DNA from: Paenibacillus sp. RC334
Lineage (GTDB): Bacteria; Bacillota; Bacilli; Paenibacillales; Paenibacillaceae
NCBI RefSeq assembly: GCF_030034735.1
Contig: NZ_CP125370.1
Span: 1,922,001 to 1,986,000, forward strand
DNA length: 64,000 bases
Direction of reading: 5' to 3'
Of this stretch, positions 1-9,338 are shown one piece after another. Under the pieces are notes generated by a model that searched no databases, was not told where the DNA came from, and saw only the letters and a program-made list of their open reading frames with translations. The translations under genes were made by a program, and so were the position numbers. How positions within the stretch are numbered: position 1 is the first letter of the stretch; every line of letters starts with the position of its first letter.

Positions 1-123
1 ACCGGAAAAAACGACGCGGCCATTCTCGACGGTCAGGTCCTCATATCCGAGTTCTCTGAGCTCCCGAGCCACGACGGCTTCAAGTCCCATCGGCGCAGTT
101 GCAATTAGTTGCAGTTGAGTCAT
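1..123 (-). CDS. class I SAM-dependent RNA methyltransferase (YpsC/RlmL-like), 5' end only
   Basis: The reverse strand from 123 down to the window edge reads as 41 codons starting with ATG, with no stop: MTQLQLIATAPMG, then EAVVARELRELGYE and ENGRVVFSG. This matches the start of the THUMP-containing 23S rRNA guanine-N2 methyltransferase family (YpsC/RlmL), where a short ferredoxin-like segment precedes the THUMP RNA-binding domain. The methyltransferase domain lies outside the window, so only the N terminus supports the call. The gene is divergent from the O-methyltransferase at 281. Confidence 0.72.
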   Translation of the reverse strand, partial: MTQLQLIATAPMGLEAVVARELRELGYEDLTVENGRVVFSG

Positions 124-280
124 TAAACGTATTCACTCCGTCCCCATAATCATATAAGCTTGTTTCAATCCCTATAGTATAGGTCATTGTACACGAAGAG
201 ACAAATAATTAAGGCAAATAATTTACGAAGGACATCGCTTTCAACCTGCGTTATGATAAAGCGAGAAGGAGAGATGAAAC

Positions 281-925
281 GTGGAAATTACACCCAATAT
301 GACGCCTGAACAATATGTAGACCAACTGGTACAGGAGGATGAAGCGCTCCGCGGCATCAGGGAGGCCATTGTTGGAGAGGGAATGCCTGAGGTATCGGTG
401 GCTCATCCTTACGGGAAGCTGCTTACCTTTCTGATTGAGGCATCCGGCGCGCAGCAGGTACTGGAGATTGGCGCATTAGGCGGATACAGCGGATTATGTC
501 TGGCCCGTGGGCTGGGAGAAAAGGGACGCATTGTGTCATTGGAGCTGAAAGAAGCGTATGCGGCACTGGCACATAGACATATGGAGGAAAACGGCTACGG
601 TGACCGTGTCGAATATCGTCTCGGACCTGCAGCGGACAGCCTGAAGGAGCTTCAGGAAGAGGGGAGGACCTTCGATTTTTTCTTCATCGATGCCGATAAG
701 GAAAATTACCCGGTGTATCTGGAATATGCGATTGCTCTGGCGAATCCAGGAGCCATTATTGCGGGAGATAACTGTTTCCTTCGCGGACGGACGCTTAATA
801 CCGACAAGAACGGCCCTGCCGTACAGGCTGTGAGACGCTTTAACGAAACGATAGCTACGGACCCACGGCTGGTTAGTACGCTTTTGCCAGCCTATGACGG
901 ATTGGCATTGGCACGAGTAAAATAG
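281..925 (+). CDS. SAM-dependent O-methyltransferase (caffeoyl-CoA/catechol OMT family)
   Basis: A 214-residue protein with the Rossmann methyltransferase fold. Motif I is VLEIGALGGYSGL at about residues 60-72, which binds S-adenosylmethionine. The metal-binding acidic cluster is FIDADKENYP near residue 137, followed by GDNCFLRG near 163. This is the layout of the small class I OMT family that methylates hydroxyls of small molecules; the substrate cannot be told. The start is GTG at 281, seven bases after AGAAGGAG; the ATG at 274 is out of frame. It stands alone, convergent with the MFS gene and separated from it by a terminator hairpin. Confidence 0.85.
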   Translation: MEITPNMTPEQYVDQLVQEDEALRGIREAIVGEGMPEVSVAHPYGKLLTFLIEASGAQQVLEIGALGGYSGLCLARGLGEKGRIVSLELKEAYAALAHRHMEENGYGDRVEYRLGPAADSLKELQEEGRTFDFFFIDADKENYPVYLEYAIALANPGAIIAGDNCFLRGRTLNTDKNGPAVQAVRRFNETIATDPRLVSTLLPAYDGLALARVK

Positions 926-970
926 GTTGTAATACTACTTATATAGCTATACAAAAAGTAGCTATACAAA

Positions 971-1014
971 AAAGAACCTCCTTGTCCACAAAATTGTGGA
1001 TCGGAGGTTCTTGT
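971..1014 (-). terminator. rho-independent terminator of the MFS gene, probably bidirectional
   Basis: AAGAACCTCC (972-981) pairs perfectly with GGAGGTTCTT (1003-1012), and an inner TCCACA/TGTGGA stem extends it. Read on the minus strand the stem is followed by a T run, so it best ends the MFS transcript. The T tail for the OMT transcript is weaker. Confidence 0.8.
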
Positions 1015-1049
1015 CTGTTCTGGAAGGTTGCCCTTACGAGAGGGCTATT

Positions 1050-2270
1050 TTACCTGAAATCAGGTGCTGGCTTACGATCGTAGAGCTTCATACGTACCCA
1101 GAATATGTTGACGATCAGCAGGACACCTGACATGATGAATAGTCCTTCGATGCCGATAAATCCGGACAGCACCCCGCCAATGACAGCGCCCAGCATATTA
1201 CCAAGCGACAGCGAGCTGGTATTGAAGCCGAACGAACGGCTTTCCATGCCTTCCGGTGTATACGTGCGAATCAGCGCGTTTACGCTCGGCAGCAGACCGC
1301 CCATAAATATACCCATGAAAAAACGAATCGTGACGAGCTGCCACACCTGATTGACAAAAGCCTGTGGAATGAGCATAAGTGCTGTTCCGAGCAGAGCGAG
1401 GGTCAAAATGCGGTGTGCCCCGATCTTGTCACTCAATCTTCCAAGCAGCGGCGCAGCGACCATATTGGATACGCCGGTAATGGCTGTAACAAAGCCAGCA
1501 ATGAGCGCAATTCCTTCTGCCGACCCATACAGCTTTTGCACATATAACGGCAACAAAGATACCGTACTGATCATGGCAAACTGGAGCAGGAACGTTACGG
1601 TAAACAGAGCCGGAAGCTGGGGCGTATGGCTTAGCTCCTTTAATCCGGCAAGAACCGAAATTTGCGGTATTCGTGCAGCTTCGGCTTTGCTGAAATCTTC
1701 CTTAACCAGAAACATTGCGATGAGAGAGGCTACAAGAATAAGAGCGCCTGTAATGTAAAAGATCGGTCTGAATCCAACCCAGTCAGCCAAAAAACCGCCC
1801 ATCAGAGGGCCGAGAATCGTACCCGCCATCTGACCGGATTGCATAATCCCCATAGCGAAACCGGTCCGTTCTTTGGGTGTGGTACCCGACACCAGAGAAA
1901 TCGAAGCCGGATTGAAACCCGAAATCGTACCGTTCAGCAGACGAAGCGCCAACAGTTGCCACGGATGGGTGACCAAACCCATGCAGCCGATCACCAGAGC
2001 CATACCGAAACCCGAGCGGAGTAGCATTGCTTTGCGTCCATATCGGTCAGCCAGCTTGCCCCATAGAGGCTGGAACATAAATGAAGTCAAAAAGTTTGCG
2101 GCAAAAATAACTCCGGCCCACAGCCCGATATCATGTTCTCCCTTCACATGAAGGTCTTGAGCCAGATAGAGGGCGAGGAATGGAGTAATCATCGTAATAC
2201 CCGCATTGACCAGAAACTGACCGAACCAAAGCACAATGAGATTGACTTTCCACGTCTCCCACGTTTTCAA
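1050..2270 (-). CDS. MFS drug-efflux transporter (DHA1 type)
   Basis: 406 residues with about 12 hydrophobic segments. The MFS signature GKLADRYGRKAML lies in the loop between TM2 and TM3 (about residues 70-82), and SGTTPKERTGFAMG sits near 130. The likely role is proton-driven export of drugs or other small molecules across the cytoplasmic membrane, as in the YttB/YitG-like DHA1 exporters; the substrate is unknown. The start is TTG at 2270, seven bases after GGAAGTGA. It is monocistronic and divergent from the haem operon. Confidence 0.82.
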   Translation of the reverse strand: MKTWETWKVNLIVLWFGQFLVNAGITMITPFLALYLAQDLHVKGEHDIGLWAGVIFAANFLTSFMFQPLWGKLADRYGRKAMLLRSGFGMALVIGCMGLVTHPWQLLALRLLNGTISGFNPASISLVSGTTPKERTGFAMGIMQSGQMAGTILGPLMGGFLADWVGFRPIFYITGALILVASLIAMFLVKEDFSKAEAARIPQISVLAGLKELSHTPQLPALFTVTFLLQFAMISTVSLLPLYVQKLYGSAEGIALIAGFVTAITGVSNMVAAPLLGRLSDKIGAHRILTLALLGTALMLIPQAFVNQVWQLVTIRFFMGIFMGGLLPSVNALIRTYTPEGMESRSFGFNTSSLSLGNMLGAVIGGVLSGFIGIEGLFIMSGVLLIVNIFWVRMKLYDRKPAPDFR

Positions 2271-2432
2271 TGTGCTTTCACTTCCTTTCTGTCATTTCTT
2301 GCTGATGCAAAACTACTTATCCTAAGTAGAACTTCCCGGAGCTTTAAAAAAGCCATTTCTCTAGTATAGCACACTTCATTGAAACTTTATCCAAATGTCA
2401 TGGGTTTGTCATGAATTGTCTGCCAGTGGCGG

Positions 2433-2461
2433 TTGTTACGACTCTTGAAAAAGGGCATAAT
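2433..2461 (+). promoter_or_regulatory. candidate sigma-A promoter of the haem operon
   Basis: TTGTTA (2433-2438), a 17-base spacer and CATAAT (2456-2461). Four of six -35 bases and five of six -10 bases match consensus. It lies about 40 bases upstream of the hemE start, which has GGAGG at 2488-2492. Confidence 0.5.
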
Positions 2462-2500
2462 AAAACACAGTAGTTACGATTCGAACTGGAGGCTGAAGTC

Positions 2501-3547
2501 ATGACCTACAACGATACCTTTATCCGCGCTTGCCGCAAGCAGGCTGTGGATCATATTCCCGTATGGTACATGCGGCAGGCCGGAAGGTATGATCCTGAAT
2601 ATCGCAAAATTAAAGAGAAATACACGTTGCTTGAAATTTGTCGTCAGCCCGAGCTGGCCGCAGAAGTGACCTTAATGCCCGTGCGCAAGCTCGGGGTGGA
2701 CGCTGCTATTTTATATTCTGATATTATGAATCCGGTGGCCTCGCTGGGGGTTGATTTTGATATTGTCAAAAATATTGGTCCGGTTATTGATAATCCGATT
2801 CGTACTGCGGCGGATGTGGACAAGCTGCGCCCGATTGATGTAGAACGAGATCTGGGTCATATTTTGGAAACGATCCGTATTTTGGACCGTGAGCTGGAGG
2901 TACCGCTGATTACGTTCGCCGGAGCTCCTTTTACAATTGCTAGTTATTTAATAGAAGGCAGACCGTCCAAGGGATATATCCGCACTAAGGCCATGATGTA
3001 CGGAGAGCCTGAATTATGGCGTCGGCTGATGGACAAGCTTGGAGACATGGTTATTACATACGTGCGTGCCCATATCGCTAACGGCGGCAAGGCATTTCAA
3101 CTGTTTGACAGCTGGGTAGGGGCGCTTTCGCCTCATGATTTCCAAACGTTTGTGCTGCCGACGATTACACGTATTTTCCATGAGCTGTCCGATCTGGACG
3201 TACCGAAAATTTATTTTCCAGGTGTAAGCTCCGGTGAGTTGCTTCCGCTGCTGGGCGGGGTAAAAGCCGATGTGATCGGACTGGACTGGCGGGTGAGTAT
3301 ACCTGAAGGACGCCGTCGTTTGGGGAATGCTTTTGGTGTGCAGGGAAATCTGGATCCTTACGTGCTCACAGCGCCGATACATGTAATTAAACAGTACGCG
3401 AAAACGATTGTGGATGAAGGAATTTTGGAGCCGGGATATATTTTTAATCTGGGTCACGGTTTATTTCCAGAAGCTTCGTTAGATAAGCTGAGAGAGCTTA
3501 CAGAGTATGTGCACGAGTATTCCCGTTCCGTTTTGACAAAGAAGTAA
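2501..3547 (+). CDS. hemE: uroporphyrinogen decarboxylase
   Basis: 348 residues, the normal length for HemE, which removes the four acetate carboxyls of uroporphyrinogen III to give coproporphyrinogen III in the cytoplasm. The N-terminal signature PVWYMRQAGRYDPEYR (about residues 20-35) supplies the substrate-binding arginines; YSDIMNP near 72 carries the essential aspartate; GHGLFPEA near 325 is the C-terminal histidine motif. ATG at 2501 follows GGAGGCTGAAGTC. It is first in a hemE-cpfC-cgoX operon with gaps of 31 and 7 bases, the usual Bacillus-type order. Confidence 0.97.
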   Translation: MTYNDTFIRACRKQAVDHIPVWYMRQAGRYDPEYRKIKEKYTLLEICRQPELAAEVTLMPVRKLGVDAAILYSDIMNPVASLGVDFDIVKNIGPVIDNPIRTAADVDKLRPIDVERDLGHILETIRILDRELEVPLITFAGAPFTIASYLIEGRPSKGYIRTKAMMYGEPELWRRLMDKLGDMVITYVRAHIANGGKAFQLFDSWVGALSPHDFQTFVLPTITRIFHELSDLDVPKIYFPGVSSGELLPLLGGVKADVIGLDWRVSIPEGRRRLGNAFGVQGNLDPYVLTAPIHVIKQYAKTIVDEGILEPGYIFNLGHGLFPEASLDKLRELTEYVHEYSRSVLTKK

Positions 3548-3578
3548 TCAATCCAAAATGTTAAGAGGTGATGTGCTG

Positions 3579-4520
3579 ATGAAAACCAAAGTGGGTGTAC
3601 TGGTTATGTCCTACGGGACACCGGAAAGTTTGGATCAGGTGGAAGCCTATTATACGCATATTCGTCGTGGTAACGCTCCTTCCCCGGAGCAATTGAAAGA
3701 ATTAAAGGACCGTTATGAAGCCATTTTGGGCGGTGTATTTCCGCTACGTCAAAATACGGATCGTCAGGTTCACAATCTGCAAGAAACCTTAAATCGGGAA
3801 AATCGTAACCCGGATATTGAATTTGTCTGCTATCAGGGACTCAAACATGCCAAGCCGTTCATCGAGGATGGTGTGGAGGCTATGGTGCAAGATGGTATCC
3901 GTACAGCGGTAGGTATCGTGCTGGCTCCGCATTATTCCGTAATGAGTGTAGGCACTTATATCAAGCGCGCACAGGCCAAGGCACAGGAACTGGAGCTGGC
4001 TATATCGTTTGTGGAAAGCTATCATCTTCATCCAAAGCTGATCAAGACGTTGACCGAACGTGTGAATGCAAAGCTGGCGCTTTTCGAAGAGGCAGGGGCG
4101 AATCGGGACGAGGTACGTGTATTGTTCAGTGCGCACAGCTTGCCTGAGCGGATTTTGGCGATGGGTGACCCTTATGTAGAACAATTGATGGCTACTTCGC
4201 AAGCAATTGCGGATAAGGCAGGAATCACCAACTGGCAGTTTACGTGGCAGAGTGCAGGTCGCACAGCAGAGCCTTGGCTCGGTCCTGACATCCTGGATAC
4301 CATGCATAGTCTCAAGGAAGAGCAGGTTGAATATGTGCTGACTGCGCCAGTCGGCTTCGTTTCCGATCATCTAGAGGTACTGTACGATCTGGATATTGAG
4401 GCGCAGGCTTTAGCGAAGGAACTGGATATGCGTTTCCAGCGGATTGATTCGCTTAACAGTGATCCATTGTACATGGAGACGCTTAGCGATGTCATCATAG
4501 ACCAATGGAAAAAGGGATGA
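3579..4520 (+). CDS. hemH: coproporphyrin III ferrochelatase (HemH/CpfC)
   Basis: About 313 residues. In Gram-positive bacteria this enzyme inserts Fe2+ into coproporphyrin III rather than protoporphyrin IX. The conserved APHYSVMSVGTY, LFSAHSLPERI (metal-site histidine) and FVSDHLEVLYDLD (conserved glutamate) are all present. An in-frame ATG at 3558 exists, but AAGAGGTGA at 3563-3571 sits seven bases before ATG 3579, so 3579 is preferred. It is the middle gene of the haem operon. Confidence 0.95.
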   Translation: MKTKVGVLVMSYGTPESLDQVEAYYTHIRRGNAPSPEQLKELKDRYEAILGGVFPLRQNTDRQVHNLQETLNRENRNPDIEFVCYQGLKHAKPFIEDGVEAMVQDGIRTAVGIVLAPHYSVMSVGTYIKRAQAKAQELELAISFVESYHLHPKLIKTLTERVNAKLALFEEAGANRDEVRVLFSAHSLPERILAMGDPYVEQLMATSQAIADKAGITNWQFTWQSAGRTAEPWLGPDILDTMHSLKEEQVEYVLTAPVGFVSDHLEVLYDLDIEAQALAKELDMRFQRIDSLNSDPLYMETLSDVIIDQWKKG

Positions 4521-4527
4521 GGACATT

Positions 4528-5973
4528 ATGGAGCAAAAACTACGCAATATTGTGATTGTAGGCGGAGGATTGACCGGACTGAGCGCAGCTTTTTATACAC
4601 GTAAAATGTACAAAGAAGCAGGCTACACACCACGGATTACGCTGGTGGAGAAGGCCCCGGTGCTGGGCGGGAAAATCGAAACGTTGCATAAAGACGGGTT
4701 TGTGATTGAAAAAGGGCCGGATTCCTTTCTGGCCCGTAAAACGGCTATGATCGACCTGGCAAAAGAGCTGGAGCTGGATCATGAGCTGGTAAGCACGAAT
4801 CCTGAGGCGAAAAAAACATACATTTTGCATGAAGGTCAGCTTCATCCGATGCCCCCCGGTCTGGTACTGGGAATTCCGACGGAGCTGCAACCATTTCTGC
4901 GAAGCGGGCTCATCTCTTTGGGCGGCAAGCTGCGGGCCATGATGGACTTTGTTATTCCGCCTCGGCGCATACCCGGTGATGAAGCCTTGGGTGATTTTAT
5001 CGAACGCCGATTGGGCAAAGAAGTGCTGGAAAATGTAACCGAGCCGCTGCTGGCTGGCATATATGCTGCCAATATGAAGACGCTGAGCTTGCAGGCGACC
5101 TTCCCGCAATTTGCTGAAGTAGAGCAGCAATATGGAAGCCTCATTCACGGGATGATGACCGGAAGAAAGCCAGCCGAGACGCATACAGGCACGAAAAAAA
5201 GTGCTTTCCTGACCTTCCGACAAGGACTGCAAAGTTTGGTACATGCGTTACTGAATGACTTGCATGACTGTGATTTGCGTATAGGCGTTGCTGTTACAGA
5301 GTTCACAAAGACAGCAGACGGTGAAGGAAGCATCTACCATGTTGTACTGGATAATGGGGAGACGTTGGAGGCGGACGATCTATTTATCACGACTCCGAAT
5401 TTTGCCGCTGCGCCGTTGTTGCGGGGACATGTAAAGGTGGCGGCACTGGAAGCCGTTAATTACGTGTCCGTGGCGAATGTGGTCATGGCCTTTCATAAAA
5501 AAGACATCGAGAATGTCTTTGATGGTTCCGGTTTTCTGGTTCCTCGTAAAGAGGGACGCAGTGTGACGGCCTGTACGTGGACGTCCGCCAAGTGGCTGCA
5601 TACCAGTCCGGACGATAAAGTACTGCTGCGCTGTTATGTGGGGCGTGCTGGAGCCGAAGAAACGGTAGAGCTACCCGATGATGAACTGACTGCGCTGGTA
5701 CGTAAGGATTTGCAGGACATGATGGGCGTTACGGCGACTCCACTATTTACGGAAATTACCCGTCTTCGCCACTCCATGCCGCAATATCCGGTAGGACACC
5801 CGCAGGCTATCGCCGATCTGCGGGAAGAACTGCGTACAACGATGCCGGGAGTGTATGTTCTGGGTGCCGGCTATGATGCTATCGGCTTGCCGGATTGTAT
5901 CCGTCAGGCCAAGGAATGGGCCTCTGTCGCCGTCCAAGCTGCGGAACGGGAAGCGGTCGAGGTACAGGTATAA
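4528..5973 (+). CDS. hemY: coproporphyrinogen III oxidase, FAD-dependent (HemY/CgoX)
   Basis: 481 residues, typical for the family. The N-terminal dinucleotide motif VGGGLTGLSAAFY (about residues 11-23) binds FAD, and a C-terminal FAD-contact region VLGAGYDAIGLPDCI sits near 445-460. In Firmicutes this enzyme oxidises coproporphyrinogen III to coproporphyrin III, the substrate of the neighbouring ferrochelatase; older annotation calls it protoporphyrinogen oxidase. ATG 4528 lies seven bases after the hemH stop, so the genes are probably translationally coupled. A hairpin follows the stop. Confidence 0.95.
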   Translation: MEQKLRNIVIVGGGLTGLSAAFYTRKMYKEAGYTPRITLVEKAPVLGGKIETLHKDGFVIEKGPDSFLARKTAMIDLAKELELDHELVSTNPEAKKTYILHEGQLHPMPPGLVLGIPTELQPFLRSGLISLGGKLRAMMDFVIPPRRIPGDEALGDFIERRLGKEVLENVTEPLLAGIYAANMKTLSLQATFPQFAEVEQQYGSLIHGMMTGRKPAETHTGTKKSAFLTFRQGLQSLVHALLNDLHDCDLRIGVAVTEFTKTADGEGSIYHVVLDNGETLEADDLFITTPNFAAAPLLRGHVKVAALEAVNYVSVANVVMAFHKKDIENVFDGSGFLVPRKEGRSVTACTWTSAKWLHTSPDDKVLLRCYVGRAGAEETVELPDDELTALVRKDLQDMMGVTATPLFTEITRLRHSMPQYPVGHPQAIADLREELRTTMPGVYVLGAGYDAIGLPDCIRQAKEWASVAVQAAEREAVEVQV

Positions 5974-6000
5974 TTAAATGAATGGAGCAACTTGAATAAC

Positions 6001-6037
6001 GAACCCTTCGCAATCCCAAGCGAGGGGTTCTATTTAT
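6001..6037 (+). terminator. hairpin after the haem operon
   Basis: GAACCCTTCG (6001-6010) pairs with CGAGGGGTTC (6021-6030), allowing one G-T pair. The tail TATTTATA is only moderately T-rich. Confidence 0.6.
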
Positions 6038-6129
6038 ACCGAAATTTGATATATAATGGAGAAGGTGTCAAAAGCGCCGGATCATTTTAGGAAAGTAATG
6101 CATATGCAACAGCATAGAAGGAGTGAAGA

Positions 6130-7618
6130 ATGTACCCTCCCAGATCACAGAAAAATGAAGGTCGAAAGAAAGCAAGGAAGCGAAAAATAGGCAAGGCCTG
6201 GATCATTACGAATCTTGTCCTGCTGCTTATGATCGTAGGTCTTTTTGGATATTATTACATATTTGAACACAGGGAGAGTAGCTCTCTTGCGGAAAACGCC
6301 GGACTATTGCAACAGGAGAACAAGGCCAAAACGGATTCTGCGGGTGGAGGACAGTCTTCTAGCCCGATAAGAGAGAACGTTACAGCCGTTTCAAATGAAC
6401 AAATGGACGATAGCTCCAATGGAGGCGAGCAAGCTGATGACGATAAAACGGAGCATTCTTCTGATACTGCTACAGATACAGACAGCCGCCCCGTGACAAC
6501 GTCTGACACAAATATTCCCGAAGGCAACTCGTCAGAATCAGGAGTATCTTCAGAGAACGCAGGGCAATCACCGGACAGCTCTTCAAATAAGGGGGCATCG
6601 AACAGCGAGAATTCTGCTGACCCCAACGAATCGGAGCAGGGAAAGAACGTGGCATCGGATGGAACAGCTTCACCGACAGTCACGCTCCATTTTGTAGGGG
6701 ATGTGCAGTTTTCCGGTAAGGTTGAGCAGCGGTTGGAAAAGAACGGATTTGATTTTCCATATCAATATCTTGGAAATCTGTTTCGCAAGGACGATCTGAC
6801 GATAGCCAATCTGGAAACGCCGGTTACAACCGGGGGCGTGGGTGCGCTGAATAAAACGTATGTGTATAAGTCTTCTCCCAAGGCGTTGACTGCGTTGGCT
6901 GCGGCAGGAATAGACGCTGTAAATTTGGCCCAACAATCATATTTTGGATCAGGGCACAGACGGATTACTGGATACGCTGAAATATTTGAAAGAAAATGAT
7001 ATAGCGTATACCGGAGCCGGGCGTAATGCAAAAGAAGCGTATGCTCCGCACTATTTTGAACGTAAAGGTATTAAAATTGCGTTGTTGGGAGCCACACGGG
7101 TTATGCCCGAGGCCAACTGGAATGCAGGCGCCAAACAGCCCGGTGTTGCAGGAGCCTACGATTCGACCGCGATCGTGAAATCGATTCGTGAGGCGCGCAA
7201 GCAGGCTGATTTGGTTATTATTATTGCCCATTGGGGCAAGGAGCGCGTGAATGTATTGGAGCCTCATCAAACCGAGCTATCGCATGCTTTTGTTGATGCA
7301 GGGGCAGATCTTGTAATTGGAGGTCACCCGCACGTGTTACAGGGGATGGAGCAGTATAAAGGCAAATGGATTGCTTACAGCACAGGCAATTTTATTTTTT
7401 CTAAATCTACAGTACCAGCCACCTGGGATACAGCGATATTTCAGGCAACTTGTACCCGGGCTGGGGCTTGCAGGATGAAGCTGACTCCTTACCGGGCGGA
7501 GCTGGGGCAACCAGTTCCAATGAAGGATGCGGAGGCCGGCAAAATTTTGCAAGGAGTAGCGGCGATGTCACCGGCTAATGTTTCTGTAGGCGCAGACGGT
7601 TCAGTAACCGCCCGATAG
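6130..7618 (+). pseudogene. CapA-family metallophosphatase-like protein, frameshifted
   Basis: Two frames together encode one CapA/PgsA-like protein. The first part (from ATG 6130) has a basic N terminus, one membrane anchor (about residues 24-45), a long Ser/Asp/Glu-rich linker and the start of the catalytic domain (LHFVGDVQFSG, IANLETP). The second part continues with LDQGTDGLLDTLKYL, IIAHWGKE and GGHPHVLQG. The join is at CCC 6929-6931: dropping one C restores NLANNHILDQG, including the metal-binding NNH motif, and gives 495 residues. Family members are membrane-anchored, outward-facing and linked to polyglutamate or capsule synthesis. Either a real frameshift or a sequence error; see findings. 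Confidence 0.85.
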
Positions 7619-7692
7619 TTGTCGAAGGAAATCTTTTACACGAGGCTGGTCTGTATTGAGGCTACCACTTGTGGATGGAGGTCATAACCGGA

Positions 7693-8466
7693 ATGGATCA
7701 TTTGTGCGTGGCTCACCGTGGTTTTTCGGGAATTGCTCCCGAGAACACGTTGGCGGCCTTTAAGCTTGCGATCGATCAGCTGTTTGTGCGCTGGATTGAG
7801 CTGGATGTACAACTGTCGAAGGACGGCGTTCCGGTGGTCATCCATGATTTCACGTTGGAGCGCACGACTAACGGCACAGGTCGAGTGAAGGATACGGACT
7901 GGAAAGAGCTGAAACGTCTGGATGCTGGTGGCTGGAAAAGCGCGGAATATCAAGGAGAAAGGATTCCTACTCTCGCACAAGTGCTAGATCTGTGTCGTGG
8001 CCGCGTATCGCTCAATATTGAGCTAAAAACCGCAGGGGATATGTATCCGGGGCTGGAGAAGGCGGTACTCCGTGAAATTGTGGCGCGGGATATGGAGAAT
8101 GAAGTGGTATTGACCTCTTTTGAGCGTTCCGCTTTACGTCGGGCCAAAGAGCTGGCTCCAGGTATCCGTACCGGGCTGATTATTGATGCTCGTCCGGATG
8201 ATCTGGCAAAGCAGTTGGAAGGGCTGCAATGCTCTTTTCTATCCATGGGCTACCCGCGTTTGGACCGAAAGCTGATGAAAGACTTGACCGGACGCGGTAT
8301 CACTGTCATGGCGTGGACAGTGGATGACCGTAGCATTATGCGAAGATTGGCCTCATTACATCCTGAATTGATGATTTGTACCAATTGGCCGGATCGCTGG
8401 GAGCAGGTTTTTTTGCATTTCAAGCACCGGATGTGGCACTATATACGTAATCTATTTATTAAATAA
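7693..8466 (+). CDS. glycerophosphodiester phosphodiesterase
   Basis: 257 residues with the GDPD TIM-barrel motifs: AHRGFSGIAPENT at the N terminus, ELDVQLSKDGVPVVIHD near residue 37 with the catalytic histidine and metal ligands, and LNIELKT near 113. The family hydrolyses glycerophosphodiesters to glycerol 3-phosphate and an alcohol. No signal peptide is seen, so it is likely cytoplasmic. TTG 7669 and ATG 7675 are in frame, but ATG 7693 sits 10 bases after GGAGGT and matches the usual N terminus. The FAA hydrolase gene follows after 34 bases. Confidence 0.9.
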   Translation: MDHLCVAHRGFSGIAPENTLAAFKLAIDQLFVRWIELDVQLSKDGVPVVIHDFTLERTTNGTGRVKDTDWKELKRLDAGGWKSAEYQGERIPTLAQVLDLCRGRVSLNIELKTAGDMYPGLEKAVLREIVARDMENEVVLTSFERSALRRAKELAPGIRTGLIIDARPDDLAKQLEGLQCSFLSMGYPRLDRKLMKDLTGRGITVMAWTVDDRSIMRRLASLHPELMICTNWPDRWEQVFLHFKHRMWHYIRNLFIK

Positions 8467-8500
8467 TTGGACTATATACGCGGGAAGGGTGACGGTCGTA

Positions 8501-9124
8501 ATGAACGTAGAAATTCGTAATGTCTACTGTGTCGGGCGCAATTATAAGCTGCATGCCGAGGAACTGGGAAATGAGGTTCCTACAGAACCGATGATTTTTT
8601 TAAAGCCTTCCCATGCGGTAGTACCGCTGGATGGTGCAACACTGGAGCTTCCTAAAGATCAAGGAGACATTCATTATGAGACAGAGCTGGTCGTGGCGGT
8701 AGGCCGTAATTACGAACCGGGTATGTCTGCGGAAACGATTCTGAGTGCATTTGCCTTTGGTATTGATTTTACCCTGCGTGATGTACAAAGCGTTCTCAAG
8801 AAAAAGGGTCACCCATGGACGGCGGCTAAAGGTTTCAAATTTTCTGCTCCCGTTACACCGTTCTTGCCTTTAGAGAAACTGGACACGCTGGAGCAGCAGG
8901 ATTTTTCATTGCTCAAAAATGGGCAGGAAGTACAGCGTGGCCATATCAAGGATATGATTTTTTCCATCGAGCATATCATTGATTACATAGCGACCCATTA
9001 TGGACTGGGTGAAGGCGATATTATTTTTACAGGCACTCCGGCAGGTGTAGGGCCTGCAACGAGTGGAGATCGCTTCGAGCTATTTTGGGGAACTGACCAT
9101 CAAGGAAGCTGCACAATTGGTTAA
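8501..9124 (+). CDS. fumarylacetoacetate (FAA) hydrolase family protein
   Basis: 207 residues, a single FAH C-terminal fold. Recognisable parts are YCVGRNYKLHAEELGNEVP, the metal-site stretch HYETELVVAVG, FTLRDVQS, and GTPAGVGPATSGD near the end. The family includes acylpyruvases and related C-C hydrolases or decarboxylases of small keto-diacids; the exact substrate is not readable. ATG 8501 is preferred over GTG 8489 because AAGGGTGA is seven to eight bases upstream. It is probably co-transcribed with the phosphodiesterase. Confidence 0.87.
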   Translation: MNVEIRNVYCVGRNYKLHAEELGNEVPTEPMIFLKPSHAVVPLDGATLELPKDQGDIHYETELVVAVGRNYEPGMSAETILSAFAFGIDFTLRDVQSVLKKKGHPWTAAKGFKFSAPVTPFLPLEKLDTLEQQDFSLLKNGQEVQRGHIKDMIFSIEHIIDYIATHYGLGEGDIIFTGTPAGVGPATSGDRFELFWGTDHQGSCTIG

Positions 9125-9222
9125 GTTAATTCGTGTGATTGCATCAATTAAGTTGGTTAAAAAGGGAGTTCTCTTGGTAGTTGGGCAGTATGGGGGGATT
9201 TCCGCAGGCAAGAATGTAAGGG

Positions 9223-9258
9223 CCGTGTCCTGTGCCATAGCATGGGACACGGTTTTTA
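9223..9258 (+). terminator. terminator after the FAA hydrolase gene
   Basis: CCGTGTCC (9223-9230) pairs with GGACACGG (9245-9252) and is followed by TTTTTA. Confidence 0.85.
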
Positions 9259-9338
9259 TATAAGTGTAGAGCGTTGTACAATAAATTACGAACTGAAAAA
9301 TGAAAAACGAGAGATTCATTTCAAAGTGGGGGTATATC

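Noticed and set aside
945..971. Direct repeat of AGCTATACAAAAA before the terminator
   Set aside because: Two short copies only; it looks like a local duplication with no further structure.
9063..9263. Open frame overlapping the end of the FAA hydrolase gene and its terminator
   Set aside because: It runs through a strong terminator hairpin and has no ribosome site.
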